Numbered from the stretch's first letter, positions 11,591 to 20,307 are shown. The stretch: 64,000 nucleotides of DNA from Meconema thalassinum (GCA_946902985.2 OX336397.1:187120813-187184812); one strand, 5' to 3'. The notes: generated by a model not told the origin, from the letters alone. Program-made: numbers and translations.

Positions 11591-13208
11591 TTATTCTTCT
11601 TCCTCTTCATCTTCCTCTTCATCATCATCATCTTCATCTTCTCCATCTTCCTCAACTCTCTCACACCCTTCCATCGCCGACATCAAATCGGCAAAAAACC
11701 TCATCAAAACTGGATCATTTCCAAAGCTATAAAAAAATGTATACAATAAAGAGTACAACAAAATTGTTTTATAACGCTTGTTTATCTAAATATTGTATTG
11801 TTAATTGCTTGGAGTGTGTGAGAGCAAGTACAGTTCACCTAAGTCTGCAGCAGCTTCCAGCGGACGCCCTTAGGGTGAGCTACAAGTTCTGTTCATTTTA
11901 AGTAGTTTCAAAATTTTGCTACTAGATATTAATGATACCTAGTGGTGAATGTTGGAACTTGAGTATGGGTTTCAGTGCTGGCAGTGTACACGAACATGTG
12001 TGACTCACTTGAGTATGTAGGTGCTGTGAATTGCTGGGAGTGTGTGAGAGCAAGTACAGTTCACCCAAGTCTGCAGCAGCTTCCAGCGGACGCCCTTAGG
12101 GTGAGCTACAAGTTCTGTTCATTTTTAAGTAGTTTCAAAATTTTGCTACTAGATATTAATGATACCTAGTGGTGAATGTTGGAACTTGAGTATGGGTTTC
12201 AGTGCTGGCAGTGATCACGAACATGTGTGACTCACTTGAGTATGTAGGTGCTGTGAATTGCTGGGAGTGTGTGAGAGCAAGTACAGTTCACCTAAGTCTC
12301 CAGCAGCTTCCAGCGGACGCCCTTAGGGTGAGCTACAAGTTCTGTTCATTTGTAAGTAGTTTCAAAATTTTGCTACTAGATATTAATGATACCTAGTGGT
12401 GAATGTAGGAACTTGAGTATGGGTTTCAATGCTGGCAGTGTTCATGAACATGTGTGACTCACTTGAGTATGTAGCTGCTTCCAGCAAACACCTTTAGAGT
12501 GAGCTACAAGTTCCAAGTTTTTTGCTACCAGATAATAATGCCATCTAGTGGTAAATGTTGAAACTTGTTTTGACAAAATCTAACCTGTCAATTTAGCTTC
12601 ATACAAGTTTAGTCTGTGGACGGATCTTTTACATGTCATAAAGTGAGAACATGTAACCACTGGCTTTACTCCCCCTCCAAAGGAAGGCATCGCAATAACA
12701 CGGGTTATCAGACAAATTCTACTCACACCCAAGTAAACATGGGCTACAAAGGCGGTAACTACGCTCAGTATTTCTAATCATTTTGAAGAAGAAAAAAAAC
12801 ACCGCTTGCTTCCAGTATTTGATCAGATCAGGAATGGAATGAATTAAACTCCATCTAGCGGCGAGAAAGATCTGTGTTGGCTGCCAAAGCCTGTCTCACT
12901 TTTTAGAGTCAATGTTTAAATGAATGACAGATAAAAAGAAATGATAGTGGAGGGTGTTGACGGAAGAAAATTTTGACAGGGAAAACTGATGTTCCCAGAG
13001 AAAAACCTGTCTGCTTTTGGTTTGCCCAGCACAGATCTAACATAAAGCGACTGGAATTGAACCACGCACCCAGCCGTGAGAGACTGGCGTGCTGCTACAT
13101 AAGGCTTTAGTAAATAAATAATACTTACATTAACAGATCCAGCGTCAACTCCTCGTTGTTTTCTTCTTCTGCCATCTCCATGACTTCATTTATTTTGTCC
13201 CCAGACAT
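11591..13208 (-). CDS. Two-exon gene for a ~71-aa acidic protein (unrecognised)
   Basis: I do not recognise this gene. Exon 1 is 13208-13129: ATG and 26 codons beginning MSGDKINEVM, ending two bases into a codon before a strong donor (GTAAGTATT from 13128). Exon 2 is 11726-11591, after a T-rich acceptor ending TATAG at 11727; it starts with the one base needed to complete the split codon, so the frame is kept. Exon 2 begins FGNDPVLMRFFADL and ends in an almost pure Asp/Glu tail and TAA. A TATATAAGG box lies at 13252-13246, about 40 nt upstream of the ATG, and AATAAA follows the stop by about 20 nt. The 1402-bp intron holds a tandem repeat and a SINE-like sequence. The hydrophobic Leu-rich middle followed by an acid tail recalls small regulatory proteins of DNA viruses, but there is no LxCxE motif. 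Function unknown. Confidence 0.65.
11803..12545. repeat. ~227-bp tandem repeat, about three copies, in the acidic-gene intron
   Basis: GGAGTGTGTGAGAGCAAGTA recurs at 11811, 12037 and 12264 (spacing 226-227 bp), followed by a fourth, partial and more diverged copy to about 12545. Each unit includes GCTACTAGATATTAATGATA and a CTAGTGGT motif. The short ORFs of 64 codons repeated here are products of the tandem copying. The array lies wholly inside the intron of the minus-strand acidic gene. Confidence 0.85.
12800..13095 (-). mobile_element. SINE-like retroelement fragment
   Basis: Read on the minus strand, it has a tRNA-like B-box-style GTGGTTCAATTCCAGTCGC, then GACAGGTTTTTCTCTGGGAA, a TTTTCCCTGTC stretch and a tail with CGCCGCTAGATGGAGTTTAA and CATTCCATTCCTGATC. 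This order resembles tRNA-related SINE or LINE tails I have seen in many insect genomes; the assignment is from memory. It sits within the intron of the acidic gene, so splicing would remove it. Confidence 0.5.
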
Positions 13209-13482
13209 TGTAGCGAATGATATGTTGTGAAAAGGAACATCCTCCTTATATACTGTGTGTGGTTCCTGGTGAAAGGCGGATTAATTAGAAGTGTTTAAAC
13301 TAGTTGTACAGGGTTATACAGTGTGGGGCTATTTCTGGTGAAAGGAAGGTCAGTAACGATTCCTGTATTAACGCAGGGTAATGCCGTATGGAGGTCATGT
13401 TTGTGTGAAAGGAACGGTAATCCAGAGACGTTTCCTGTATTCGGAGGGGTATAAATACTCGAGCAGAATTGAAATGAAGGTA
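13209..13482. promoter_or_regulatory. Two-way promoter: TATA boxes 13252-13246 (-) and 13450-13457 (+)
   Basis: The minus-strand TATATAAGG serves the acidic gene; the plus-strand TATAAATA is followed at 13483 by an AGTTGT start-like motif. About 200 bp lie between the boxes, with a repeated motif (ATTCCTGTATT near 13360 and TTTCCTGTATT near 13430) and repeated TGGTGAAAGG elements that may be shared factor sites. No coding sequence is supported in the interval. The arrangement would drive a small regulatory-type gene one way and the replication genes the other. Confidence 0.6.
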
Positions 13483-13541
13483 GAGTTGTCTTCGAGCTTA
13501 CAGCGTTCACACCAGATTGTAATTGGATCCTTGTCTATCAG
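13483..13541 (+). other. Probable untranslated leader exon with splice donor
   Basis: A 59-nt segment downstream of the plus TATA box ends CTATCAG followed by GTAATATT (donor at 13542). The matching acceptor CGATTTCAG ends at 14946, one base before the ATG of the 14948 gene. The predicted intron is 1405 bp, nearly equal to the 1402-bp intron of the divergent gene. No start codon is needed in the leader. Confidence 0.5.
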
Positions 13542-13654
13542 GTAATATTCAACATACTTAAGTATATAACTTTAAAGTATATCCTAGTGTATATATTTGA
13601 CTATGTGCTATTGGGAGACTAACTCAACCAAATGGTTTACAAAATAAGTGATTG

Positions 13655-14035
13655 TACTGTACAGAAAAGAGGAGAATTGAAGCATTTGAAATGTGGTGTT
13701 ACAGGAGAATGATGAAGATCAGATGGGTAGAGAGAGTAACAAATAAAGAGGTATTAAGACGAGTGGGAGAGGAGAGATATTTCTGGCGACTGCTAATGAA
13801 GAGAAGAGATACATTGGTAGGACACATATTAAGACACCCTGGAATAGCAAGCTTAGTTATGGAAGGAAGGTTCGAGGACAAAACTGTAGGGGTAGACCAA
13901 GGTTAGAATATGTTAAACAGATTGTGTCGGGTGTAGGATGTCGGAGCAATGTAGAGATGAAACGATTAGCTCAGGACAGGGAGGCATGGAGAACTGCATC
14001 AAACCAGTCAAAAGACTGAAGACTTAAACAACAAC
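13655..14035 (+). mobile_element. 5'-truncated LINE 3' end inside the leader intron
   Basis: The plus-strand frame encodes RRIEAFEMWCYRRMMKI, GHILRHPG and, after a one-base frame change near 13880, RGRPRLEYVKQI and a terminal REAWRTASNQSKD followed by TGA (14017-14019) and an ACAACAAC tail. This is the C-terminal end of an insect non-LTR retrotransposon ORF2, from recalled family patterns. Only the last ~125 codons are present and the frame is broken, so it is inactive. Being intronic, it would not disturb the Polinton mRNA. Confidence 0.8.
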
Positions 14036-14540
14036 TGTACATTACAATACTTGTAAATGCTGAGATGGTATGTTTAAATCCACATGAAGATGTTTAGAAT
14101 TTTAATAGTATAATGGCCTATTGACAAAGCTGGTTTAAAAGTCAAACGGTATGAATCAGACAAGCAATAATTACTTCAAGTTTGAAACGAGCAGAATTCA
14201 TAGCATGTAATAAGATTGGTTTTAACGTGACTTGCATCTTAAACCACTAGCTGCCTGGGATATATAAAATGAATGCAGCTCAATTATATATAATTACTGT
14301 TATTATCCAATTAAATGTTGCCGATTTCACTGCATTGCCTCGCGAGATAATGACAGTGCTCAAGGCATTCGCGGAATAGATGAAGGCTTGATGTAACATT
14401 AGCTCTGAGACAAGGATTCACTTTTATACTTTAGTTCCAGGTCAAGTAACCTATTTAGTTAGGGACATTTAAATCATTACCTCCCGACCAATGTAGTCCC
14501 CCCCATGCACTTGGGTGTATTGAGCACATAAATTATTTAA
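14036..14540. other. AT-rich intronic sequence
   Basis: No gene, repeat array or clear signal seen; AT-rich and within the predicted leader intron. Confidence 0.5.
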
Positions 14541-14765
14541 ACAACCTGCGACGGCTTCACCCGGGAACAGATATAATATACAAACAACCCGACCCGGCTT
14601 CGCCCGTGAACAGTTATGTTATACCAGAAACCCAACCCGGCTTCGCCCGCGAACAGTTATATTATACCAAAAGCATGCACCGACTTCGCTCGAGAACAGT
14701 GAAATTATACATGCAATCTGCCCCGGCTTCACCCGGGAACAGATAAATTATACATTGATAACCTG
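14541..14765. repeat. ~43-bp minisatellite, five copies
   Basis: Five diverged copies share a core CCGGCTTCGCCCGGGAACAG followed by an AT-rich spacer (ATATTATAC-like). The GC-rich core contains CCCGGG and alternates with AT-rich spacers in an otherwise AT-rich intron. Its function is unknown; similar CCGGCTTCGC motifs are widespread in invertebrate repeats. Confidence 0.8.
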
Positions 14766-14947
14766 TGTTCTTGTAATGGAATGAGGAGAAGTAGGAAAAT
14801 GGTGAACGCAAGCTGCTGACAATTAAATTAGTGGCTAGCGATAATGGGTGTGTAGAAGGGTTTTGATAACTTTTGTGTGTATATACATATTTGCTAATGG
14901 CTTAGGTATACTAAAACACTATTATAGATATCAAATTCGATTTCAGA

Positions 14948-15250
14948 ATGTCGGCAATAAAAAATGCGAATTCCATAGGGAAAGATGCTGGAGCAGAGAT
15001 TAAACGACTACAGGATCTGCAGGTAAACGAGTCTTATTTGGTAACTGCTGTTCGTCGAGTCAAGACGAAATTTGGGGAACGTATTCTTTGTGAACTGGAG
15101 GACTTTGTAGTATTTCTACCGTCGAGATTCAAGGAACTCAGCGAGGAAGATGTAGCCGATCTCAACAAAGGAACCATCTATTTAAAATACATGGGACTGG
15201 AAAACAAAAGATGTCTTGTTGACTTCATAGAAGAAAAAAATAAAATTTAA
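14948..15250 (+). CDS. Small OB-fold-like protein, probable ssDNA-binding accessory
   Basis: A 100-aa protein directly after a predicted splice acceptor, so the start is well supported. The core reads VTAVRRVKTKFGERILCELE then DFVVFLPSRFKEL and YLKYMGLENK, a run of beta-strand-like segments with alternating hydrophobics. The pattern (strand, K-T-K-x-G turn, strand, FLP-R, then a closing strand) recurs in short proteins linked to arthropod Polintons as I recall them, and fits an OB-type fold. A role in DNA replication next to PolB is inference from position: PolB starts 103 bp downstream on the same strand, with an AATAAA-type sequence between the two. No enzymatic motif is visible. Confidence 0.75.
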   Translation: MSAIKNANSIGKDAGAEIKRLQDLQVNESYLVTAVRRVKTKFGERILCELEDFVVFLPSRFKELSEEDVADLNKGTIYLKYMGLENKRCLVDFIEEKNKI

Positions 15251-15352
15251 AATTAGTTTATGTAAAAACGGAATTTGCAGGGAAAATAAACTTTGGTTCA
15301 CTCTCTCTGCAAACCGTTTAGTTTTTGTAATTGTTAAGTACTAAGGGACGTC

Positions 15353-18300
15353 ATGTCGTCACCGATACAAAGTTGGGAAGATGTGGATAGTTGTTTCAAT
15401 AACAATATCTGTTGCACCAAAGTCAATAATGATACAAACATTTTAAATCTCAATGAATATTTAAACACTAGTTACAACATTTTTCAAAACAAAATACAAG
15501 ACTGTTTAAGAGAACATGTAGCGTTAAAGGTTAACGCTGAATTATTATGTGACTTTGCTATTTTGAAACAAGGTGTCGAAATTATTCAGCCGATTTATTT
15601 ACATACACACATGACTAAATTATACCGCCCTGATAATATACACAGTTGGTATAGTAAAAACATTGTTGATAAACTCACAACACGCTTTGCCGAGTTTCAA
15701 GAATTAGAAAGCGGCAAATCGCTGGAAGCTATCAATCATCTTAAAATTAATGTCTGCACCTTTGATCCCATAAATAGTGGGTCATCTCATGTTAATTTGC
15801 CTAAACAGTTGGAAAACCGTCACGCAGTTATCAATGTGGATAATAATGATGTTTTCTGTTTTATTTGGTGCCTGGCTGCTGGGCTATGTTCTGCAAGTAA
15901 ACATGTTCACAGAATGGGTAAATATCACCAGAAATTTATGGAATTAATGATGAGTCTAAATTTAGCAGACATAGAATTCCCAATGGACCTCAACGCCATT
16001 TCTCGTTTTGAATCTAAAAATCTGCTTTACTCCATTAATGTATACGGAGTTGAAGGGGACAAAGTTATTGGGCCACTCTATGTGACAAAGGAAAAAAAAG
16101 AAAAGCATTTTAATTTATTGTACATTGAAGGGGAATTGTGCAACCATTATTGTTATATCAAAGATCTTTCCAGACTAGTTCGTTCACAAGTTACAAAGAG
16201 TAAAAATAGGGTATATATATGTGATCGCTGTTTGCAATATTTTACTAGCAATCAAAAGTTGACAGCCCATACTATTGATTGCATTACACAACCAGCTGTA
16301 AAAATTACATTCCCAGAAAAGGATAAAGCCAGTATGAAATTTCAAAATGTGTCTCGTCAAGAACCGCTTCCATTTACAGTATATGCAGATTTTGAATGTT
16401 TAACCACACCCATTGACACATGTAACCCGGATCCAGCACGCCCGTACACTCAACAAGTACAGCAACATGTGCCATTCAGTTGTGCTCTAAACGTGATTTG
16501 CTCATATGACCCTTCGCTTTCTTACTTCAAATCTTATCGCGATGCAAATGCTGCTGCTTGGTTTTTAAATGAATTGGACGCCTTGGCAGATCGGGTGTAC
16601 AATATCCTGGAAAACCCAATTCCGCTTCAAATGTTGGATGCAGACGAGGTGGCTTTTGCAACAGCAACCACTTGCCACATTTGTCAAAAACCAATAGCAA
16701 CTTGTGACACGCCGGTGAGGGACCATAATCGCTACACTGGCAAATTTAGAGGAGCGGCTCATAGTGCATGTAATTTGGCCTATAAAAGAGCACGCTATAT
16801 TTCTTGTTTCTTGCACAACATGTCTCGGTATGACAGTCATCTAATTATTAAGGAATTTGTTAACCTTGAAAACCAAAAGTTTTCTTTAATTCCACAAAAT
16901 CATGAAAATTTTATTTCGTTTACAAAATGGCGAAATGGAATTAGTATACGATTTTTAGATTCGTATAGATTCCTCGCATCATCATTGGATGCGCTGGTTC
17001 AAGGGCTTCACCCAAACAATTTGAATTCTGTACGTCAAAACTTTACTGGTGACGAACAATTTGAATTATGCATTCGAAAAGGGGTGTTTCCCTATAATCA
17101 TGTAAACAATTGGGCATGTTTGCAGGAAACTGCACTCCCTTCAAAGGATAAATTTTACAATGACTTAACAAAAAGTCATATTTCTGAAGAAGACTATTTA
17201 CACGCCCAAAAAGTATGGGACGTGTTCAAGATATCAACTTTGGGCGAGTATGCTGATTTATACCTCAAAATTGATACACTACTTTTGACAGACGTGTTTG
17301 AACACTTTCGCAAACTGTGTCTTGAAATCTACAATCTAGATCCAGCCCATTACTACACCCTTGCCGGATACAGTTGGGACTGTATGTTGAAGGTAACTGA
17401 AATAGAACTGGAACTATTAACTGACATCGACATGTTGCTCTTTTTTGAACGCGGGATACGTGGCGGGCTTGTATCGCTTGTGCAAAAGCATGCCAAAGCA
17501 AACAATCCATATATGAATACATACAAACCAAAGCAACCTACAACATACCTCACCTACCTGGATTGTAACAATTTATACGGATATGCTATGGAAAAACCGC
17601 TTCCGTATCAAAATTTTCGATGGCTGACTTCAGATGAAGTTTCAAATTTTAATTTACAGGACGCGTTGAGCAATAACACACGTGGCTATGTTCTAGAAGT
17701 TGACATATTATATCCCCGCGAGATACACAATGATCATTCTGATCTACCATTTTGTGTTGAAAAACTACAACCTCCCAGTTCACGTTCCAACAATAAAAAG
17801 TTGCTGGCAACGTTAAATCCGAAAAATCGCTACGTCATACACATCGAAAATTTAATGCAATGTTTGAAACACGGTTTGAAGCTACAAACCATTCACCGCA
17901 TTATTTGTTTTGACCAGAAACCATGGTTACAACCGTACATGCAATTAAATACTCATTATCGGCAGCACGCCAAGACTACATTCGAGTCAAATTTTTATAA
18001 ATTAATGAACAATGCATGCTACGGTAAATCTATGGAAAATATTAGAAAGCAAAGAACTATTCATTTGGTAAACCACTGGGATGGTCGATATGGCGCACGA
18101 AAATATATTGCTATGCCCAATTTCCATTCAGTACGAGTTATTGAAACTGATTTAGTAACCATTGAATTGTCAAAGACAGAAATCATGTATAACAAACCAA
18201 TTTACTTAGGAATGGTAATACTTGACTATTCAAAATTTGTAATGTATCAATTTCATTATGAGTTTGCCAAACAAAAGTTTGGAGATGTAAAATTACTGTA

Positions 18301-18769
18301 TATGGATACAGACAGTCTTATTTATCAAACCAATAAGACGGATATTTACTCTGTGATGAGAGAACATCCAAGTTACTTTGATACCTCAAACTATGAGGTT
18401 AACAATATGTTTGGCATAATTCCCATGAATAAAAAACACATTGGTCTATTTAAGGATGAGTGTGCTGGCGATGTTATGACGGAATTTGTGGCTTTGGCGC
18501 CGAAAATGTACGCATTTTCAACACAAAAGAATAAAGGTCAATGCAAAGCGAAGGGTGTTCTTCGTAGCGTCACACAATTCCTCAATGTTGAGGAATATCG
18601 ATGTGTACTCTACACAAACACCTCTCGCTTGTACCAGCAAACACGCATTCTTTCAAAGAACCATAATATATTTACAGTAAATCAAAATAAAACATCGCTG
18701 TCTACATATGACAATAAACGGTTGTGGGATGGTGTAAATAGCTTGCCTTTTGGACATTTCCACACCTAG
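15353..18769 (+). CDS. polB: Protein-primed family B DNA polymerase (Polinton PolB)
   Basis: 1138 aa, full length for the family. It replicates the linear element using a terminal protein as primer. The N-terminal third has the motif NVDNNDVFCFIWCLAA (near residue 165), typical of Polinton polymerases, and a C-x2-C-x12-H-x3-C finger at residues 290-310. Exonuclease motif I is YADFE (D346, E348); HNMSRYDSH fits Exo II and YLKIDTLLL fits the third region. Polymerase motif A is LDCNNLYG (D737), motif B is KLMNNACYGK (K883) and motif C is YMDTDS (D985, D987); KMY near the C-terminus matches the KxY motif. All catalytic residues are present and the frame has no breaks, so the protein looks functional. 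The start is the first ATG after a non-coding gap; an AATAAA at 18883-18888 follows the stop. Confidence 0.97.
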   Translation: MSSPIQSWEDVDSCFNNNICCTKVNNDTNILNLNEYLNTSYNIFQNKIQDCLREHVALKVNAELLCDFAILKQGVEIIQPIYLHTHMTKLYRPDNIHSWYSKNIVDKLTTRFAEFQELESGKSLEAINHLKINVCTFDPINSGSSHVNLPKQLENRHAVINVDNNDVFCFIWCLAAGLCSASKHVHRMGKYHQKFMELMMSLNLADIEFPMDLNAISRFESKNLLYSINVYGVEGDKVIGPLYVTKEKKEKHFNLLYIEGELCNHYCYIKDLSRLVRSQVTKSKNRVYICDRCLQYFTSNQKLTAHTIDCITQPAVKITFPEKDKASMKFQNVSRQEPLPFTVYADFECLTTPIDTCNPDPARPYTQQVQQHVPFSCALNVICSYDPSLSYFKSYRDANAAAWFLNELDALADRVYNILENPIPLQMLDADEVAFATATTCHICQKPIATCDTPVRDHNRYTGKFRGAAHSACNLAYKRARYISCFLHNMSRYDSHLIIKEFVNLENQKFSLIPQNHENFISFTKWRNGISIRFLDSYRFLASSLDALVQGLHPNNLNSVRQNFTGDEQFELCIRKGVFPYNHVNNWACLQETALPSKDKFYNDLTKSHISEEDYLHAQKVWDVFKISTLGEYADLYLKIDTLLLTDVFEHFRKLCLEIYNLDPAHYYTLAGYSWDCMLKVTEIELELLTDIDMLLFFERGIRGGLVSLVQKHAKANNPYMNTYKPKQPTTYLTYLDCNNLYGYAMEKPLPYQNFRWLTSDEVSNFNLQDALSNNTRGYVLEVDILYPREIHNDHSDLPFCVEKLQPPSSRSNNKKLLATLNPKNRYVIHIENLMQCLKHGLKLQTIHRIICFDQKPWLQPYMQLNTHYRQHAKTTFESNFYKLMNNACYGKSMENIRKQRTIHLVNHWDGRYGARKYIAMPNFHSVRVIETDLVTIELSKTEIMYNKPIYLGMVILDYSKFVMYQFHYEFAKQKFGDVKLLYMDTDSLIYQTNKTDIYSVMREHPSYFDTSNYEVNNMFGIIPMNKKHIGLFKDECAGDVMTEFVALAPKMYAFSTQKNKGQCKAKGVLRSVTQFLNVEEYRCVLYTNTSRLYQQTRILSKNHNIFTVNQNKTSLSTYDNKRLWDGVNSLPFGHFHT

Positions 18770-18912
18770 TAAATAACAACACACTTTAATTTTTCAATTC
18801 TTTTTTATTACAATTGTATGTTTTTACAAGAAGAAACCAAAACATCTTTTGTGAATGCTGTAATCTGGTGGACTGACTCTCAAATAAATACTTAACAATA
18901 TTTGATTCATGG
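18770..18912. terminator. Convergent 3' ends with overlapping poly(A) signals
   Basis: PolB (+) and the PLA2 gene (-) converge here. The plus AATAAA is at 18883-18888 and the minus AATAAA at 18809-18804, so each signal lies beyond the other and the 3' untranslated regions would overlap by at least 75 nt. Confidence 0.6.
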
Positions 18913-19365
18913 TTATTTCTTTGTCCTTTTCCTCGCTAATCCACAACCACCACCAATCATTAGCTTTGACTTCATGGCTCCTGCCACGATCAAGGCTGCA
19001 ATCTTTTCACCAATGGAAGCAGTAGATGATGTCACGCGCTGCACAGCCTTTCTTAGAAGAATGTGGTCTGCAACTCGACGTACTTCTGCATTCTTGTTGC
19101 TGTAAGCAATGTCATGATCTCTACACGCAGCATCCAATATGTTGATTCCAGAGTTCCCTTGTGCTAGACGTTGGCTTAGTTTAGTCCCAGGTCCACAAAA
19201 TTGATAGCCGGGAATATGCAGTTCAATGGGGAGTAGATCAATGGCCTTGTTAACTAGACCATGACCAGCAAAGGTCCGATATATCTTTTTCAATCGTTGT
19301 CTTACTTTTTGGTGCTGGCGATACGACCGCTGCTGTCTCTTCTTCCTCTTCGTCATCGCAACCAT
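18913..19365 (-). CDS. Parvovirus-VP1-like phospholipase A2 domain protein
   Basis: 150 aa from the ATG at 19365; the open frame extends further upstream but that part overlaps another gene and has a different character. The first ~30 residues are highly basic (TKRKKRQQRSYRQHQKV). The PLA2 domain follows: calcium loop YQFCGPG (GPG at 58-60), catalytic helix DAACRDHDIAY with the His-Asp pair at 84-85, and a second Asp at 100 in the R-x2-AD motif. A C-terminal hydrophobic stretch (AALIVAGAM), a Gly-rich turn and a KRTKK end complete it. In parvoviruses this domain hydrolyses phospholipids to let particles leave the endosome; the same use in a Polinton virion is inference. All active-site residues are intact. 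It is the last gene of the minus-strand block. Confidence 0.88.
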   Translation of the reverse strand: MVAMTKRKKRQQRSYRQHQKVRQRLKKIYRTFAGHGLVNKAIDLLPIELHIPGYQFCGPGTKLSQRLAQGNSGINILDAACRDHDIAYSNKNAEVRRVADHILLRKAVQRVTSSTASIGEKIAALIVAGAMKSKLMIGGGCGLARKRTKK

Positions 19366-19720
19366 GGAATGATGAAGCAAAGTCTTTACAGGACGGTATA
19401 TTTGTATGGCCGTGGTACAATTTGATGAGCTGACACGTTCCACACTGTCTAATGGATGGCATTTTAGTGATAGACACTTGCTGGTGATAACTAAAGTCAG
19501 TGCATGGTTGTAGTTCACGCAGACCAGGATCTCTGCTCCACTCACTAGGTACACTGTGCCAAATATTTTTCACCGCGTTTGAAGCAACATAAAAAAGGAA
19601 CGCCTTGGGCAAAGCGTTCAATTCCTCATCTGTGAAACTGTCAAGCTTCTTTTTACAGGCAAAAAACTTGACAATAGCTCGCTCTGTGGGGTTTGAGTCC
19701 AAACCTTCAATTGCTGCCAT
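19250..19720 (-). CDS. Unrecognised 156-aa protein overlapping the PLA2 gene
   Basis: Not recognised. Read from the ATG at 19720; upstream in-frame codons lack another ATG. The sequence starts MAAIEGLDSNPTERAIVKFF, has a Cys pair CGTC in the middle (IRQCGTCQLIK) plus further Cys and His residues that could bind metal, and an acidic run DDEEEEE near the end. Its last 116 nt overlap the PLA2 gene in another frame; the acidic run is coded by the same bases as the basic start of PLA2. It lies in the minus-strand block between the nuclease-like gene and PLA2. Because of the overlap and lack of homology by eye, it may be a real gene or part of a spliced one. Confidence 0.5.
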   Translation of the reverse strand: MAAIEGLDSNPTERAIVKFFACKKKLDSFTDEELNALPKAFLFYVASNAVKNIWHSVPSEWSRDPGLRELQPCTDFSYHQQVSITKMPSIRQCGTCQLIKLYHGHTNIPSCKDFASSFHGCDDEEEEETAAVVSPAPKSKTTIEKDISDLCWSWSS

Positions 19721-19771
19721 ATTACTACACGTCCACACTGATCACTGGTATGTCTCACACTAAAGCTGACG

Positions 19772-20271
19772 TTACGACGCTTTGCACTCAACATGCAAGT
19801 TTTGACATGCTCTGCGAGCTAGCCAATCAAAAAGCTTCCAAACATTTTGAAGTGTTTTATTTTGTAGAGGTTCATCAGGCACGGACAGGTTGTACAGTGC
19901 AGGACATCCCAGATCATGAAGGTCAACAAGTTGACATGTTGAATTAACATACTGACGCAACCATTCCTTTTTTCACTTCCCTTTACAAATACAAGGTCAG
20001 CACCAAACAAGTGAGCTTTCAGAACAAGTGATAGATGCTGGTAAGGAATGTCGCCTTCTTTCCAGACTAGTCCCAAATTGCGTTGCAACCACTCTGTTTG
20101 TCTTCTGTCCTCGTCTGACTGCAAATGCAATGGAAACGGTGGTTCAAAGACAAAACTGGTTACTCTTGGGGCCCACATGGTTGTGCAGTCAATAATTCCT
20201 ACTTCTTTAAATACAAACTTGTTTCCGTTCACCTTGAAACCCTGCACGTCGACAATCAATGTTTTCGGCAT
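19772..20271 (-). CDS. Conserved Polinton protein, nuclease-fold-like, with a frameshift
   Basis: The start is the ATG at 20271 (MPKTLIVDVQGFKVNGNKF). Hydrophobic strand with Asp, then FKEVGIID and the late YVKG-type motif (LVFVKGSEK) recall a family seen beside arthropod Polinton genes; the strand order suggests an RNase H/DEDD-like fold, but this is a weak inference. The first frame stops at 19819 after 150 aa. The conserved-looking C-terminal part (QYVNSTCQLVDLHDLGCP onward, to 19772) is in another frame, and the switch falls at a run of six A residues around 19975-19980 (minus strand). This is either a one-base loss in the run, an assembly error or ribosomal slippage. The promoter upstream has TATA, CCAAT and TTAGTTGT motifs. 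Confidence 0.65.
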
Positions 20272-20307
20272 GGCGACGGATATCAGACCTTCCACCACCG
20301 CTGCTTC

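Noticed and set aside
11572..11901. 109-codon plus-strand ORF across the acidic exon
   Set aside because: It is the antisense of the (GAA/GAT)n acidic tail running into a tandem repeat; the minus-strand exon has splice, TATA and poly(A) support.
13030..13080. tRNA gene in the SINE-like segment
   Set aside because: Only a B-box-like stretch is present; no full cloverleaf can be drawn.
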